DNA of 64,000 nt. Source: Thermocatellispora tengchongensis (GTDB taxonomy: Bacteria; Actinomycetota; Actinomycetes; Streptosporangiales; Streptosporangiaceae). Under the pieces are notes generated by a model that saw nothing but the letters and a program-made list of their open reading frames with translations, searched no databases and was not told the DNA's origin. Position 1 is the first letter of the stretch. Each line of letters begins with the position of its first letter. Shown piece after piece: positions 16,328-25,664 of the stretch. The stretch lies in contig NZ_JACHGN010000029.1 of the NCBI RefSeq assembly GCF_014202315.1, positions 91,192-155,191 of the forward strand, read 5' to 3'. A program made the position numbers and the translations under genes.

Positions 16328-17815
16328 CTAGAACTCGCCCTGCTCCCAGGGGCCCCAGATCGCGAAGGTCAGGCCGCGGTCGGACTGGACGTTGACGAAG
16401 AGGGTCTGGCCGCCGGGGGCGAAGGTCGCGCCGGCGAACTCGGCGTCGGGGTCGCCGGGCACCGGGACCAGGCGGGCGAAGTCGAAGATCTCGCCGCGCC
16501 GGGTGAGGCCGCGCACGTAGTTGGCGTCGGCGCCGTCCTCGCACAGCACGAGGGTGCCGCGCGGGCTGGTGGTGATGTTGTCGGGCAGGTCGAGGGCCAT
16601 CGCGCCGGGCGACTCGTAGACCAGGCGCAGCATGCCGTTCCAGGTGTCGTACGCCCACACCTGGCCGCGGCCCCTGCCGAAGCCGCCGGAGGGCGGGTCC
16701 TCCCCCTTGGCGGTGGCGCCGCCCTGGGTGGAGGTGAAGTAGACGGTGCCGTGGTGGTGCACCGCGCCCTCCAGCCTGGAGAAGATCGCCGCGCCCTTCT
16801 CCAGGCCCTGGCGCGAGACGGCCCGGCTCGCGGTGTCGTTGGCGGGCGTGCCGGTGAAGGCGGGGTCGGGGTCGTCGATGTCCACCCAGGCCGTCTCGTA
16901 CGCCGCGCCGGGCTTCTGCCCGAGCGACAGGTCCTCCCCCGGCGCGCCCCTGACCGCGAGCATCTGGAGTCTGCCGCCGTCGAGGATGCGCCCCGCGCGC
17001 ATCGGGTTCTTCGGGGGGAGGTAGCGGTAGAAGCCGGAGGGGAAGCGGTAGTTGTCCTCGGTGAGGTAGATCGCCCCCTGCCTGGGCTCGAACGCGGCCG
17101 ACTCGTGCATGAACCTGCCGGCGGCGCGGATCGGCCGCCCGCTCGCCCGGCCGCTGAGCGGCACCTCGAAGATGTAGCCGTGCTCGCGGGTCAGCCGCGT
17201 GTTGTCGCCGCCGGTGTGGTCGTCGCCGACGTCGGGGCCGTTGACGGTCTCCTCGCACGACACCCAGGCGCCCCACGGCATCGGGCCGCCGGAGCAGTTC
17301 ATCTGGGTGCCGGTCAGACTGGGCCAGGAGCCGAGCACCTCGCCGCGCCGGGTCACCCGGAGGGTGACGGTGCCGCCGCCCGCGGCCCGGTCGTAGGCGT
17401 GCGCCGGGTCGCCGAAGGCCCCGGCGGGCCCGTTGACCTCGTGGTTGCGCACCAGGATCACGCTGCCGCCCGGCCCGCGGAAGGCGGCCATGCCGTCGTG
17501 CCGCCCCGGGGTGACCCCGCCCCCGGTCAACCGGCCGCCGGCGGGGTCGAAGGAGCGGTAGCCGAACCCTTTGGGAAGGTGCAGCCGCACCTCGCCGTCG
17601 CGCTCGTCGGGCACCGCGCGCAGCTCGCCGTAGCCCCGGGCGGGCGCGGGACGGGCGCCGCCGCTCTCGCCGGCCTTGGCGACGCCGGCGTACGGACCCG
17701 TGCCGGGAGTGGGCCCGGCGCACGCCGAGACGGCCAGCGCGCCCCCGGCGGCCAGGAACCGCCTGCGCCCGAGCCCGCCCCCGGCGCGATCGTCGCGACG
17801 CCCTCGACTGCCCAC
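16328..17815 (-). CDS. Exported PhoX/DUF839-family phosphatase
   Basis: 495 residues. The N-terminus has a twin-arginine type signal ([19 protein letters not shown]) with a possible lipobox (VSAC), so the protein is probably exported folded and membrane-tethered. The body matches the PhoX-like family, a beta-propeller metalloenzyme, with [19 protein letters not shown] and WVSCEETVN, the region that in PhoX binds iron and calcium and holds the conserved cysteine. Phosphomonoesterase activity is likely from the family but unproven. The GTG start has GGAGGAG upstream. It diverges from coaA. In many relatives glmS lies near this spot, but here it is absent. Confidence 0.82.
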   Translation of the reverse strand: MGSRGRRDDRAGGGLGRRRFLAAGGALAVSACAGPTPGTGPYAGVAKAGESGGARPAPARGYGELRAVPDERDGEVRLHLPKGFGYRSFDPAGGRLTGGGVTPGRHDGMAAFRGPGGSVILVRNHEVNGPAGAFGDPAHAYDRAAGGGTVTLRVTRRGEVLGSWPSLTGTQMNCSGGPMPWGAWVSCEETVNGPDVGDDHTGGDNTRLTREHGYIFEVPLSGRASGRPIRAAGRFMHESAAFEPRQGAIYLTEDNYRFPSGFYRYLPPKNPMRAGRILDGGRLQMLAVRGAPGEDLSLGQKPGAAYETAWVDIDDPDPAFTGTPANDTASRAVSRQGLEKGAAIFSRLEGAVHHHGTVYFTSTQGGATAKGEDPPSGGFGRGRGQVWAYDTWNGMLRLVYESPGAMALDLPDNITTSPRGTLVLCEDGADANYVRGLTRRGEIFDFARLVPVPGDPDAEFAGATFAPGGQTLFVNVQSDRGLTFAIWGPWEQGEF

Positions 17816-17948
17816 AGGCTCAGCTCCTCCGCTCGGCCGGCGGTTCAGATTACGTCAGGCCGCGTCCGCCCGGCGGTCGTACCGTGGACATCCGCCGTTC
17901 ACCGGGGCCGCGCCCTACCCATATCTACGCCAAAGTAATCCCATGTAG

Positions 17949-17969
17949 TTGTCCACAGGCTGTGGACAA
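17949..17969. promoter_or_regulatory. Head-to-head pair of DnaA boxes
   Basis: TTGTCCACA (17949-17957) is followed after GGC by its inverted copy TGTGGACAA (17961-17969). Both match the high-GC actinobacterial DnaA box exactly. The 21-bp near-palindrome lies in the 206-bp divergent region between the phosphatase gene and coaA, 40 bp upstream of the coaA -10-like box. It could titrate DnaA or let DnaA control either gene. Confidence 0.65.
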
Positions 17970-18008
17970 ACCCCCACCCCCCGGCGGCGGCGTCCGGAGG
18001 GCGGTAAG

Positions 18009-18014
18009 TAGGCT
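18009..18014 (+). promoter_or_regulatory. Candidate -10 box for leaderless coaA
   Basis: TAGGCT ends 7 nt before the coaA ATG. The nearest GGAGG is more than 20 nt upstream, too far to serve as a ribosome site. Confidence 0.4.
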
Positions 18015-18021
18015 TCGCGTC

Positions 18022-18966
18022 ATGGTCACTGGGGTGCCCGCGGCGGTCGCGGCTTCGCCTTACGTCGAGCTGAGCCGGGAGCAGTGGCGCGATCTGCGCA
18101 AGAACACACCGCTCACGCTCACCGAGGAGGAACTGGAGGAGCTGCGCGGCGTCGAGGATCCGATCGACCTCGCCGAGGTCACCGACATCTACCTGCCGCT
18201 CACCCGCCTGCTCAACCTGCACTTCACCGGCGCCAGGCAGCGCGGCGCGGCGGTGAGCGCGTTCCTGGGCGAGCGCAGCGCGCCGCCGCCGTACGTGCTG
18301 GGGCTGGCCGGGAGCGTCGCGGTGGGCAAGTCCACCACGGCGCGGCTGCTGCACACGCTGCTGGCCCGCTGGCCCGAGCACCCGAACGTCGAGCTGATCA
18401 CCACCGACAGCTTCCTGTACCCCAACCGGGTGCTGGCCGAGCGCGGGATCATGGACCGCAAGGGGTTCCCCGAGAGCTACGACCGGCGGGCGCTGGTGCG
18501 GTTCGTGGCCGAGGTCAAGGCGGGCGCCCCCGAGGTGACCGCGCCGGTCTACAGCCACCTGGAGTACGACATCGTGCCCGGCGCCACCCAGACGGTCCGG
18601 CGGCCCGACATCCTGATCGTCGAAGGGCTCAACGTGCTCCAGCCCGCGCCGCCGACCTCGCTGGCGGTGTGCGACTACTTCGACTTCTCCATCTACGTGG
18701 ACGCCCGGGTGGAGGACATCCGGCACTGGTACGTCGAGCGCTTCCACAAGCTACGCCGTACCGCCTTCTCCGACCCCAAGTCCTACTTCCGGCACATCGC
18801 CGAACTGCCGGAGGACGAGGCCACCCGGTTCGCCCGCGAGGTGTGGCGCGAGATCAACGAGCGCAACCTGGTGGAGAACATCGCGCCGACCCGGGGCCGG
18901 GCAGGGCTGGTGCTGCACAAGGGCCCCGACCATTCGGTGCAGAAGGTACGCCTGCGCCGGTCCTGA
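18022..18966 (+). CDS. coaA: Pantothenate kinase, type I
   Basis: 314 residues. It catalyses ATP-dependent phosphorylation of pantothenate, the first step of CoA synthesis. The P-loop is GSVAVGKST (97-105). [20 protein letters not shown] and [11 protein letters not shown] are the characteristic type I motifs around the substrate site, and EGLNVLQ follows. The ATG at 18022 gives the expected length, while a longer upstream frame would cross the DnaA boxes. It is followed after 21 bp by a DUF389 gene with its own -10-like box. Confidence 0.96.
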   Translation: MVTGVPAAVAASPYVELSREQWRDLRKNTPLTLTEEELEELRGVEDPIDLAEVTDIYLPLTRLLNLHFTGARQRGAAVSAFLGERSAPPPYVLGLAGSVAVGKSTTARLLHTLLARWPEHPNVELITTDSFLYPNRVLAERGIMDRKGFPESYDRRALVRFVAEVKAGAPEVTAPVYSHLEYDIVPGATQTVRRPDILIVEGLNVLQPAPPTSLAVCDYFDFSIYVDARVEDIRHWYVERFHKLRRTAFSDPKSYFRHIAELPEDEATRFAREVWREINERNLVENIAPTRGRAGLVLHKGPDHSVQKVRLRRS

Positions 18967-18974
18967 CACCCCCG

Positions 18975-18980
18975 TAGGGT
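18975..18980 (+). promoter_or_regulatory. Candidate -10 box for the DUF389 gene
   Basis: TAGGGT ends 7 nt before the GTG at 18988. The same hexamer and spacing occur upstream of the ABC gene at 20055. Confidence 0.4.
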
Positions 18981-18987
18981 GGTCGCC

Positions 18988-20001
18988 GTGCTGCACATGC
19001 GCGTGATCAGCCCGCGGGACCGCACCGAGGACGCGGTCGGCTACCTGACCGCCGCGACCGGCGTGACGAACCTCGTCGTGCTGGCGGGGGCGGCCAGGGA
19101 CCCGCAGGGCGACCTGATCCTGTTCGACGTGGCCCGCGAGGCCGCCAACCACGTGATCGACCACCTCAAGGAGCTGCGCGTCCACGAGGACGGCTCGATC
19201 GCGGGCGAGCACGTGGACCTGTCGCTGTCCCATGCCGCCGAGCGCGCCGAGGAGGAGGCGCCCGGCGACAGCGACGACGCGGTGATCTGGGAGGAGCTGG
19301 CCCAGCGCGTCGCCGACGACTGCAAGGTGACCTGGGCGTTCCTGGCGTTCATGGCCATCGCGGTGCAGATCGCCGCCATCGGCGTGGTGGTCAACTCGCC
19401 GATCCTGATCGTGGGCGCGATGGTGCTCGGGCCGGAGTTCGGCGCCATCGCGGCCATCTGCTTCGGCCTGCTGACCGGCCACCCGCCGGTGATCCTCAGG
19501 GCGCTGCGCACGCTCGCCGTCGGCTTCGCCGCGGCCATCGCGATCACCCTGGTGTGCGCGCTGGTCTCGCGCCCGCTCGGCTGGCTGGACGCCGGGATGC
19601 TGAACACCGGGCACGAGGAGGTCCAGTTCATCGTCAAGCCCGACCGCTGGTCGTTCATCGTGGCGCTGCTGGCCGGGATCGCCGGGGTGCTGTCGATCAC
19701 CGCGGGCAAGTCGTCCTCGCTGGTCGGGGTGTTCATCTCGGTCACCACGGTCCCGGCCGCCGGGTACGCCGCGCTGGGCATCGCGCTGGGCCAGTGGAGC
19801 GAGGTCGGCGGCTCGGTCGCGCAGCTCGCGGTCAACATCGCCGGCATGATCATCGCCGGCACGCTCACCCTGTACGCCCAGCGCTTCCTGTGGGCGCGTT
19901 TCGGCAGGCGGGCGCCCGCGGCGCTGCGCCGAACCCTGACCGCGCCCCCGGGTTCCCCTAGGGGCGCCGGACGGCTGCATGGCCGCATGGACGAGCCATA
20001 G
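18988..20001 (+). CDS. DUF389 integral membrane protein
   Basis: 337 residues from the GTG at 18988, giving MLHMRVISPRD, the usual start of the family (the GTG at 18979 adds only three residues). The soluble N-terminal 100 residues precede a membrane domain of about six hydrophobic segments beginning at WAFLAFMAIAVQIAAIG. The family hallmarks are the SPILIVGAMVLGPEF segment and the SSSLVGVFISVTTVPAAGYA repeat. Function is unknown. These proteins are often described as TIGR00341 or TIGR00271 hydrophobic domain proteins. It is not clearly coupled to the genes around it. Confidence 0.88.
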   Translation: MLHMRVISPRDRTEDAVGYLTAATGVTNLVVLAGAARDPQGDLILFDVAREAANHVIDHLKELRVHEDGSIAGEHVDLSLSHAAERAEEEAPGDSDDAVIWEELAQRVADDCKVTWAFLAFMAIAVQIAAIGVVVNSPILIVGAMVLGPEFGAIAAICFGLLTGHPPVILRALRTLAVGFAAAIAITLVCALVSRPLGWLDAGMLNTGHEEVQFIVKPDRWSFIVALLAGIAGVLSITAGKSSSLVGVFISVTTVPAAGYAALGIALGQWSEVGGSVAQLAVNIAGMIIAGTLTLYAQRFLWARFGRRAPAALRRTLTAPPGSPRGAGRLHGRMDEP

Positions 20002-20041
20002 TTCCTTCGTTCGGACGAGGTGGCGGGGTGCGTACGGGGAG

Positions 20042-20047
20042 TAGGGT
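20042..20047 (+). promoter_or_regulatory. Candidate -10 box for the ABC operon
   Basis: TAGGGT ends 7 nt before the ATG at 20055. It would drive the four overlapping ABC genes as a leaderless transcript. Confidence 0.4.
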
Positions 20048-20054
20048 CCGGATC

Positions 20055-21026
20055 ATGCGGACCTCGACCATCCTGGCCACCGAGGGGCTCTCCAGGCGCT
20101 TTCCCCGGGTCACGGCGCTCGACCGGCTCACGGTCACCGTGGGCCCGGGGGTGACCGGCCTGGTGGGCGCCAACGGCGCGGGCAAGTCAACCCTGATCAA
20201 GATCCTGCTCGGCCTGCTCGAACCCTCCGAGGGGAGGGCCCAGGTGCTCGGCATGGACTCCGGCAGCCAGGGCGCCGAGATCAGGCGGGCGGTGGGCTAC
20301 ATGCCCGAGCACGACTGCCTGCCCCCCGACGTGTCGGCCACCGACTTCGTGGTGCACATGGCGCGGATGTCCGGCCTGCCGCGCACGGCCGCGCGCGAGC
20401 GCGCCGCCGACACGCTGCGGCACGTCGGCCTGTACGAGGAGCGCTACCGCCCGATCGGCGGCTACTCCACCGGCATGAAGCAGCGGGTCAAGCTGGCCCA
20501 GGCGCTGGTGCACGACCCCAAGGTGGTCTTCCTCGACGAGCCGACCAACGGGCTCGACCCGCAGGGGCGTGACGACATGCTCGGGCTGATCCGCCGGATC
20601 GGGTCGGAGTTCGGCATCAGCGTGCTGGTCACCTCGCACCTGCTGGGCGAGCTGGAGCGGGTCTGCGACCATGTGATCGTCATCGACGGCGGGCGGCTGC
20701 TGCGCTCCTCGGCGATCTCGGAGTTCACCCAGGCCACCCAGTCGGTCACGGTCGAGGTCGAGGAGGGCCCCGAGGCCCTGGCGGCCCGGCTGGCCGAGCT
20801 CGGCGAGACCGTCACGCCGCAGGGGCGCGCGCTGGCGGTGCTGGTGCGCGGCCCCGAGACGTACGACGCGGTGCGCGACGCCGTGTGCGACCTGGAGCTG
20901 AGCCTGATCCGGCTGGAGCAGGGCCGCCAGCGCATCGAGGACGTCTTCCGCGGCTCCGCCGCCGACATGACCGAGCCCGCCACGGCCCCCGGCCTGGCGG
21001 CGACGACCGTACGGGGGGACTCATGA
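20055..21026 (+). CDS. ABC transporter ATP-binding protein (first pair)
   Basis: 323 residues. Walker A is GANGAGKST, the signature region YSTGMKQRVKLAQ is of the exporter (CcmA/DrrA-like) type, and Walker B is VVFLDEPTNGLDP with a following TSHLLGELE switch. A C-terminal extension of about 90 residues is typical of this family. It powers the membrane protein encoded next, whose ATG overlaps this stop as ATGA. It is the first gene of a four-gene operon whose cistrons all overlap by 4 bp. The substrate cannot be read from the sequence. Confidence 0.93.
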   Translation: MRTSTILATEGLSRRFPRVTALDRLTVTVGPGVTGLVGANGAGKSTLIKILLGLLEPSEGRAQVLGMDSGSQGAEIRRAVGYMPEHDCLPPDVSATDFVVHMARMSGLPRTAARERAADTLRHVGLYEERYRPIGGYSTGMKQRVKLAQALVHDPKVVFLDEPTNGLDPQGRDDMLGLIRRIGSEFGISVLVTSHLLGELERVCDHVIVIDGGRLLRSSAISEFTQATQSVTVEVEEGPEALAARLAELGETVTPQGRALAVLVRGPETYDAVRDAVCDLELSLIRLEQGRQRIEDVFRGSAADMTEPATAPGLAATTVRGDS

Positions 21027-21913
21027 CGGCGACCCCGGCCCCCGGGCCGACCGGCGTCATCCACGACATCGGCTACCGCCACTACGACGGGCCGCTGCTG
21101 GGCCGGCGCCAGGCGTTCGGCGCCCTGACCGGCTACAGCCTGCGCGGCGTGTTCGGCCTGGGCCGCCCGGCCCGCGCCAAGATCATGCCGTTCATGCTGG
21201 CGGTCATCATGCTGATGCCGGCCGCGCTGGGCATCGCGATCATGGCGCTGGCCAAGGAGACGTTCGTCGGCTACACCGGCTACGCGGTGCAGATGCAGGT
21301 CGTGCTGGCGATCTTCGTCGCGGCGCAGTCACCGTACCTGGTGGCTCCCGACCTGCGGTTCCGGGTGCTGCCGCTGTACCTGTCGCGTCCGGTGACCGTG
21401 CGCGACTACGTCGGCGCCAAGCTCGCCGCGCTCATCACCGCGATGTTCCTGCTGCTCGCGATCCCGCTCACCGTCATGTACGCCGGCGAGCTGCTGATCG
21501 ACCTGCCCGGCGCCCCGCGCACCTCCGACTACCTGGCCTCGGTGACCACGGCGCTGATCCACGCGGTGGTGCTGGCCTGCATCGGCCTGGCCATCGCCTC
21601 CTTCACACCCCGGCGCGGGCTCGGGGTGGCGGCGGTCATCGCGTTCTTCCTGCTGACCGCGGCCACGTCCACGGTGGTCGCCGCGGTGCTCTACGAGCTC
21701 GGCAGCGCCGGCGCCGGCTGGGCGCTGCTGATCAACCCGTTCCACATGGTGGACGCGGTGCAGGTGTGGCTGTTCGGCACCCCGTCCTCCTTCGCTGACA
21801 TCCCCTACCCCGACGGGATCGGCGGCCCGGCCGCGGCGCTCGGCGTGATCGCGCTGATCGCGCTGTCGCTGGCCGCCCTCACCGCCCGCTACCGGAAGGC
21901 GGCCTCGGCATGA
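21023..21913 (+). CDS. ABC-2 type permease (first pair)
   Basis: 296 residues with about six hydrophobic segments, including MPFMLAVIMLMPAALGIAIM, ALITAMFLLLAIPLTVMY, VAAVIAFFLLTAATSTVV and a C-terminal AALGVIALIALSLAAL. The 50-residue soluble N-terminus (HDIGYRHYDGPLLGRR) is typical of ABC-2 exporters. It is translationally coupled to both neighbouring ATPases by ATGA overlaps. Function is export of an unknown substrate with the first ATPase or with both. Confidence 0.88.
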   Translation: MTATPAPGPTGVIHDIGYRHYDGPLLGRRQAFGALTGYSLRGVFGLGRPARAKIMPFMLAVIMLMPAALGIAIMALAKETFVGYTGYAVQMQVVLAIFVAAQSPYLVAPDLRFRVLPLYLSRPVTVRDYVGAKLAALITAMFLLLAIPLTVMYAGELLIDLPGAPRTSDYLASVTTALIHAVVLACIGLAIASFTPRRGLGVAAVIAFFLLTAATSTVVAAVLYELGSAGAGWALLINPFHMVDAVQVWLFGTPSSFADIPYPDGIGGPAAALGVIALIALSLAALTARYRKAASA

Positions 21914-22872
21914 CCGCGCAGACCGTGAACGCCCCGCAGACCGCCACCGAGGCCGCCGCGATCGAGCTGCGCCAGGTCTCCCGCTGGTACGGCAACGTGG
22001 TCGCGGTCAACGACGTCACCATGACCATCGGCCCCGGCGTGACCGGCCTGCTCGGCCCCAACGGCGCCGGCAAGTCCACCCTGCTGCACATGATGGCCGG
22101 GTTCCTGGCCCCCTCCAACGGCACGGTGACCCTGAACGGCCGGCCCATCTGGCGCAACCACGAGATCTACCGTGACATCGGCCTGGTGCCCGAGCGCGAG
22201 GCCGTCTACGGCTTCCTCACCGGCTGGCAGTTCGTGCTCTCCAGCGCCAAGCTGCACCGCCTGCCCGACCCCGAGGCCGCCGCCACCCGGGCCCTGGCCA
22301 CCGTCGAGATGCAGGACGCCAAGGACCGCCGCATCGAGACCTACTCCAAGGGCATGCGGCAGCGGGTCAAGGTCGCCGCGGCCATGGTGCACGACCCGCG
22401 GGTGCTGCTGCTCGACGAGCCGTTCAACGGCATGGACCCGCGCCAGCGGCTGCACCTGATGGACCTCGTGCGGGCCATGGGCGCCGCCGGCAAGACCATC
22501 CTGTTCAGCTCGCACATCCTGGAGGAGGTCGAGCGGGTCGCCCAGCACATCGAGGTGCTGGTCGCCGGCCGCCACGCCGCCTCCGGCGACTTCCGCGAGA
22601 TCCGGCGCCGGATGACCGACCGGCCCCACCTGTTCAAGATCCGCTCCAGCGACGACCGGCGCCTGGCCGCCGCGCTCATCGCCGACGCCTCCTCCGGCTC
22701 GGTCTCCCTGTCGGAGGCCGGGCTGGAGGTCCAGGCCATCGACTTCCGCCGCTTCACCCGCCTGCTGCCCCGCGTGGCCCGCGACGCCGGCGTGCACATC
22801 TGGCAGGTGAGCCCCGCCGACGAAGACCTCGAAAGCGTCTTCTCCTACCTGATCACCCGGAGCACCCGATGA
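21910..22872 (+). CDS. ABC transporter ATP-binding protein (second pair)
   Basis: 320 residues. Walker A is GPNGAGKST, the signature region YSKGMRQRVKVAA, and Walker B VLLLDEPFNGMDP, followed by FSSHILEEVERV. It is similar in plan to the first ATPase but clearly distinct in sequence, so the two probably form a heteromeric or a paired exporter. Its stop overlaps the next ATG. Confidence 0.93.
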   Translation: MTAQTVNAPQTATEAAAIELRQVSRWYGNVVAVNDVTMTIGPGVTGLLGPNGAGKSTLLHMMAGFLAPSNGTVTLNGRPIWRNHEIYRDIGLVPEREAVYGFLTGWQFVLSSAKLHRLPDPEAAATRALATVEMQDAKDRRIETYSKGMRQRVKVAAAMVHDPRVLLLDEPFNGMDPRQRLHLMDLVRAMGAAGKTILFSSHILEEVERVAQHIEVLVAGRHAASGDFREIRRRMTDRPHLFKIRSSDDRRLAAALIADASSGSVSLSEAGLEVQAIDFRRFTRLLPRVARDAGVHIWQVSPADEDLESVFSYLITRSTR

Positions 22873-23585
22873 ACTCCACCATCGCGGGCATCAGCTACCG
22901 CGCCGTCATCGGACGGCGCCGGATCTGGCTGCTCGTCCTGCTGCCCGCGGCGCTGCTCGGGCTGGCCGTGCTGCTGCGCCTGGTCGGCAGCGCCGACGAG
23001 CGGTCGGCCGTGGTCCTGATGCAGACCTTCGCGATCGGCACCATGCTCCCCCTCGTCGGGCTGATCGTGGGCACCGGCGTGATCGGCCCCGAGGTGGACG
23101 ACGGCACGATCGTGCACCTGCTGGCCAAGCCGATCTCGCGCCCGGTCATCGCGCAGACCAAGTTCCTGGTCGCGGCCTCCCTGCTGGCCGCCTTCGCCGC
23201 CGTGCCCACGTTCCTGGCGAGCTACCTGCTGGTCGGCACCGAGTCGGGCGTGGCCACCGGGTTCGGCCTGGGCGCCCTGGCGGGCGGCATCGCGTACGCC
23301 GCGGTCTTCCTGCTCCTCGGCGTGCTCACCAAGCACGCGGTCGCGGTGGGCATCGTGTACGCGCTGGTCTGGGAGGGCCTGGTCGGCAGCCTGGTGCCCG
23401 GCGCCCGGCAGTTCTCCATCCAGCAGTGGGCCAAATCGATCGCCGACCAGATCTCGACCTCGGCCTTCCTGGAGACCGACGTGGCCCTGAGCTTCGCGGT
23501 GCCGGCCCTGATCGTGGTCACCGTCGGCACCGTGGTGTGGGCCGGGCAGCGCCTGCGCTCCTTCTCCCTCACCGGCGACGAGTGA
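22869..23585 (+). CDS. ABC-2 type permease (second pair)
   Basis: 238 residues with about six membrane segments (for example LLVLLPAALLGLAVLLRLVG and TMLPLVGLIVGTGVIG). The motif EVDDGTIVHLLAKPISRP is the cytoplasmic coupling region common in ABC-2 permeases. It is the last gene of the operon. An 18-bp repeat starts within its stop codon and a strong hairpin follows. Confidence 0.88.
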   Translation: MNSTIAGISYRAVIGRRRIWLLVLLPAALLGLAVLLRLVGSADERSAVVLMQTFAIGTMLPLVGLIVGTGVIGPEVDDGTIVHLLAKPISRPVIAQTKFLVAASLLAAFAAVPTFLASYLLVGTESGVATGFGLGALAGGIAYAAVFLLLGVLTKHAVAVGIVYALVWEGLVGSLVPGARQFSIQQWAKSIADQISTSAFLETDVALSFAVPALIVVTVGTVVWAGQRLRSFSLTGDE

Positions 23586-23637
23586 CCCGCACGACGAAGC
23601 CGACCCGCACGACGAAGCCGACCCGCACGACGAAGCG
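23584..23637 (+). repeat. Three 18-bp tandem repeats after the ABC operon
   Basis: GACCCGCACGACGAAGCC is present three times in direct succession, beginning at the last two bases of the permease stop codon. The third copy ends in the left arm of the terminator hairpin. The unit is in phase with the gene, as if the array once was, or could be, translated. Confidence 0.9.
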
Positions 23638-23662
23638 CCCCCGCCATGGCGGCGGGGGCGCT
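23634..23662 (+). terminator. Terminator between the ABC operon and glmM
   Basis: A perfect 12-bp stem (AGCGCCCCCGCC/GGCGGGGGCGCT) with an ATGGC loop, followed by TTCG. It lies between convergent operons and may serve both strands. Confidence 0.8.
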
Positions 23663-23729
23663 TTCGCGTCCATAAGGCGCGGATCGCGGCCATGACGCGT
23701 GGGTCGCGCGCGTCAGGCGCGGGCGCGCG

Positions 23730-25091
23730 TCAGGCGCAGGTCGCGCGGACGACGCCGGCCAGGTGTTCGGCCACCTCGCTGGCCTGGTCCTGCGAGGCCG
23801 CCTCGACCATGACCCGGATCATCGGCTCGGTGCCGCTGGGCCGGATCAGCACCCGCCCGGTCTCGCCGAGCAGCGCCTCGGCCTTGGCGATCTCGGCGGC
23901 CAGCTCCTCGGAGGCGGCGGCCTTGGCCTTGTCCACGTTCTTGACGTTGATCAGGATCTGCGGCAGGCGGGTCATCACCGAGGCCAGCTCGGCCAGCGGG
24001 CGGCGCTCCTTGGCCAGCACCGACAGCAGGTGCAGCGAGGTGAGCAGGCCGTCGCCGGTGGTGGCGTGGTCCAGGAGCAGCACGTGGCCGGACTGCTCGC
24101 CGCCCAGGTTGTAGCCGCCCGCCTTCATGGCCTCCAGCACGTAGCGGTCGCCGACGGCGGTCTCGATCACCTTCATGCCCGCGTTGCGCAGGGCGATCTT
24201 GAAGCCGAGGTTGGACATCACCGTGGCCACCACGGTGTCCTGCGCCAGCTTGCCCTCGGCCCGCATCGCCATGGCGAGGATGGCCATGATCTGGTCGCCG
24301 TCCACCAGCTCGCCGGTGTGGGTCACCGCCAAGCAGCGGTCGGCGTCGCCGTCGTAGGCCACCCCGACGTCGGCGCCGCGCGAGACCACCACCTGCCGCA
24401 GGCGGTCCATGTTGGTCGAGCCGTAGCCGTCGTTGATGTTCAGCCCGTCGGGCCGGGCGCCGATCGCCTCCACGTCGGCCCCCGCGCGCAGCAGCGCCTC
24501 GGGCGCGACCATGTGCGCCGCGCCGTTGGCGCAGTCGACCACGACCTTGATGCCCTCAAGGCTGCCCGGGATGGTGGTCAGCAGGTGGGAGATGTAGCGG
24601 TCGGCCTCGCCGTACGCCTCCCTGACCCGGCCCACCGAGGCCCCCACCGGACGGTCCCACTTCTCGCCCATCCGCCGCTCGATCTCGTTCTCCACCGCGT
24701 CGGGCAGCTTGAAGCCGCCCCGGGCGAGGAACTTGATCCCGTTGTCGGGCGCGGGGTTGTGCGAGGCGGACAGCATGACGCCGAGGTCGGCGCCGAGCGC
24801 GGCGGTGAGGTAGGCCACCGCGGGCGTGGGCAGCACGCCCAGCCGCAGCACGTCCACCCCGGACGACGCGAGGCCGGCGACCACGGCGGCCTCCAGGAAC
24901 TCGCCCGAGGCACGCGGGTCCCGGCCCACGACCGCCACCGGGCGGCCACGCCGCCCGGTGCTCCCGTCGAACGCACCGGCATCGCCGAGGACGTGAGCCG
25001 CCGCGACCGAGAGGTCCATGGCGAGCTCGGCCGTGAGGTCGCGACCCGCGACCCCACGAACCCCGTCGGTGCCGAACAGCCGGCTCGTCAA
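23730..25091 (-). CDS. glmM: Phosphoglucosamine mutase
   Basis: 453 residues. It interconverts glucosamine-6-phosphate and glucosamine-1-phosphate for UDP-GlcNAc and wall synthesis. FGTDGVRG starts the alpha-phosphohexomutase fold. The phosphoserine is S110 in [11 protein letters not shown], the metal loop is DGDADR, and the C-terminal phosphate-binding loop is [11 protein letters not shown]. The start overlaps the rpsI stop by 4 bp, so it is co-translated with rplM-rpsI, the usual actinobacterial arrangement. Confidence 0.97.
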   Translation of the reverse strand: MTSRLFGTDGVRGVAGRDLTAELAMDLSVAAAHVLGDAGAFDGSTGRRGRPVAVVGRDPRASGEFLEAAVVAGLASSGVDVLRLGVLPTPAVAYLTAALGADLGVMLSASHNPAPDNGIKFLARGGFKLPDAVENEIERRMGEKWDRPVGASVGRVREAYGEADRYISHLLTTIPGSLEGIKVVVDCANGAAHMVAPEALLRAGADVEAIGARPDGLNINDGYGSTNMDRLRQVVVSRGADVGVAYDGDADRCLAVTHTGELVDGDQIMAILAMAMRAEGKLAQDTVVATVMSNLGFKIALRNAGMKVIETAVGDRYVLEAMKAGGYNLGGEQSGHVLLLDHATTGDGLLTSLHLLSVLAKERRPLAELASVMTRLPQILINVKNVDKAKAAASEELAAEIAKAEALLGETGRVLIRPSGTEPMIRVMVEAASQDQASEVAEHLAGVVRATCA

Positions 25092-25609
25092 CGCTTGCTG
25101 TACTGAGGAGCCTTACGGGCCTTCTTCAGGCCGTACTTCTTGCGCTCCTTGACCCTCGCGTCGCGGGTCAGGAAGCCGGCCTTCTTCAGCGGCGGGCGGT
25201 TGGTCTCCACATCCAGGATGGCGAGCGCGCGGGCCAGGCCCATGCGCAGCGCGCCGGCCTGGCCGGTCACGCCGCCGCCGTCGATGCGGGCGATGACGTC
25301 GAACTGGTCCTCGGCGCCGAGCGTGACGAACGGCTCGTTCACGATCTGCTGGTGGACCTTGTTCGGGAAATAGGTGTCCAGCGAGCGGCCGTTGATGGTC
25401 CACTTGCCGGTGCCCGGCACGATGCGCACGCGGGCGATGGCCTCCTTGCGGCGGCCGGTGCCGTACGAGTTGCCGGTGGTGACAGGCTTGCGCACGGGGG
25501 CGTCGCCGCCGGGGGCGGACTCAGTGGTGTACTCGGACGGGAACTCCTCGCCGGAGTAGTCCTCCAGCTCGCCCTCGATGGGCGTCTCGACACCGGTGGG
25601 CTCGGCCAC
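25088..25609 (-). CDS. rpsI: 30S ribosomal protein S9
   Basis: 173 residues from a GTG with AGAGGAG upstream. The conserved S9 core begins near residue 47 ([15 protein letters not shown]) and ends in the typical basic tail RKAPQYSKR, whose last residues contact P-site tRNA. The first 45 residues are an acidic extension found in many actinomycete S9 proteins. Second gene of the rplM-rpsI-glmM operon. Confidence 0.97.
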   Translation of the reverse strand: MAEPTGVETPIEGELEDYSGEEFPSEYTTESAPGGDAPVRKPVTTGNSYGTGRRKEAIARVRIVPGTGKWTINGRSLDTYFPNKVHQQIVNEPFVTLGAEDQFDVIARIDGGGVTGQAGALRMGLARALAILDVETNRPPLKKAGFLTRDARVKERKKYGLKKARKAPQYSKR

Positions 25610-25664
25610 GGTTCTCCTCTTTGGTTTCGTCTCTCGGCGTCAGCCGTCGGCCAACGGTGCTGTG

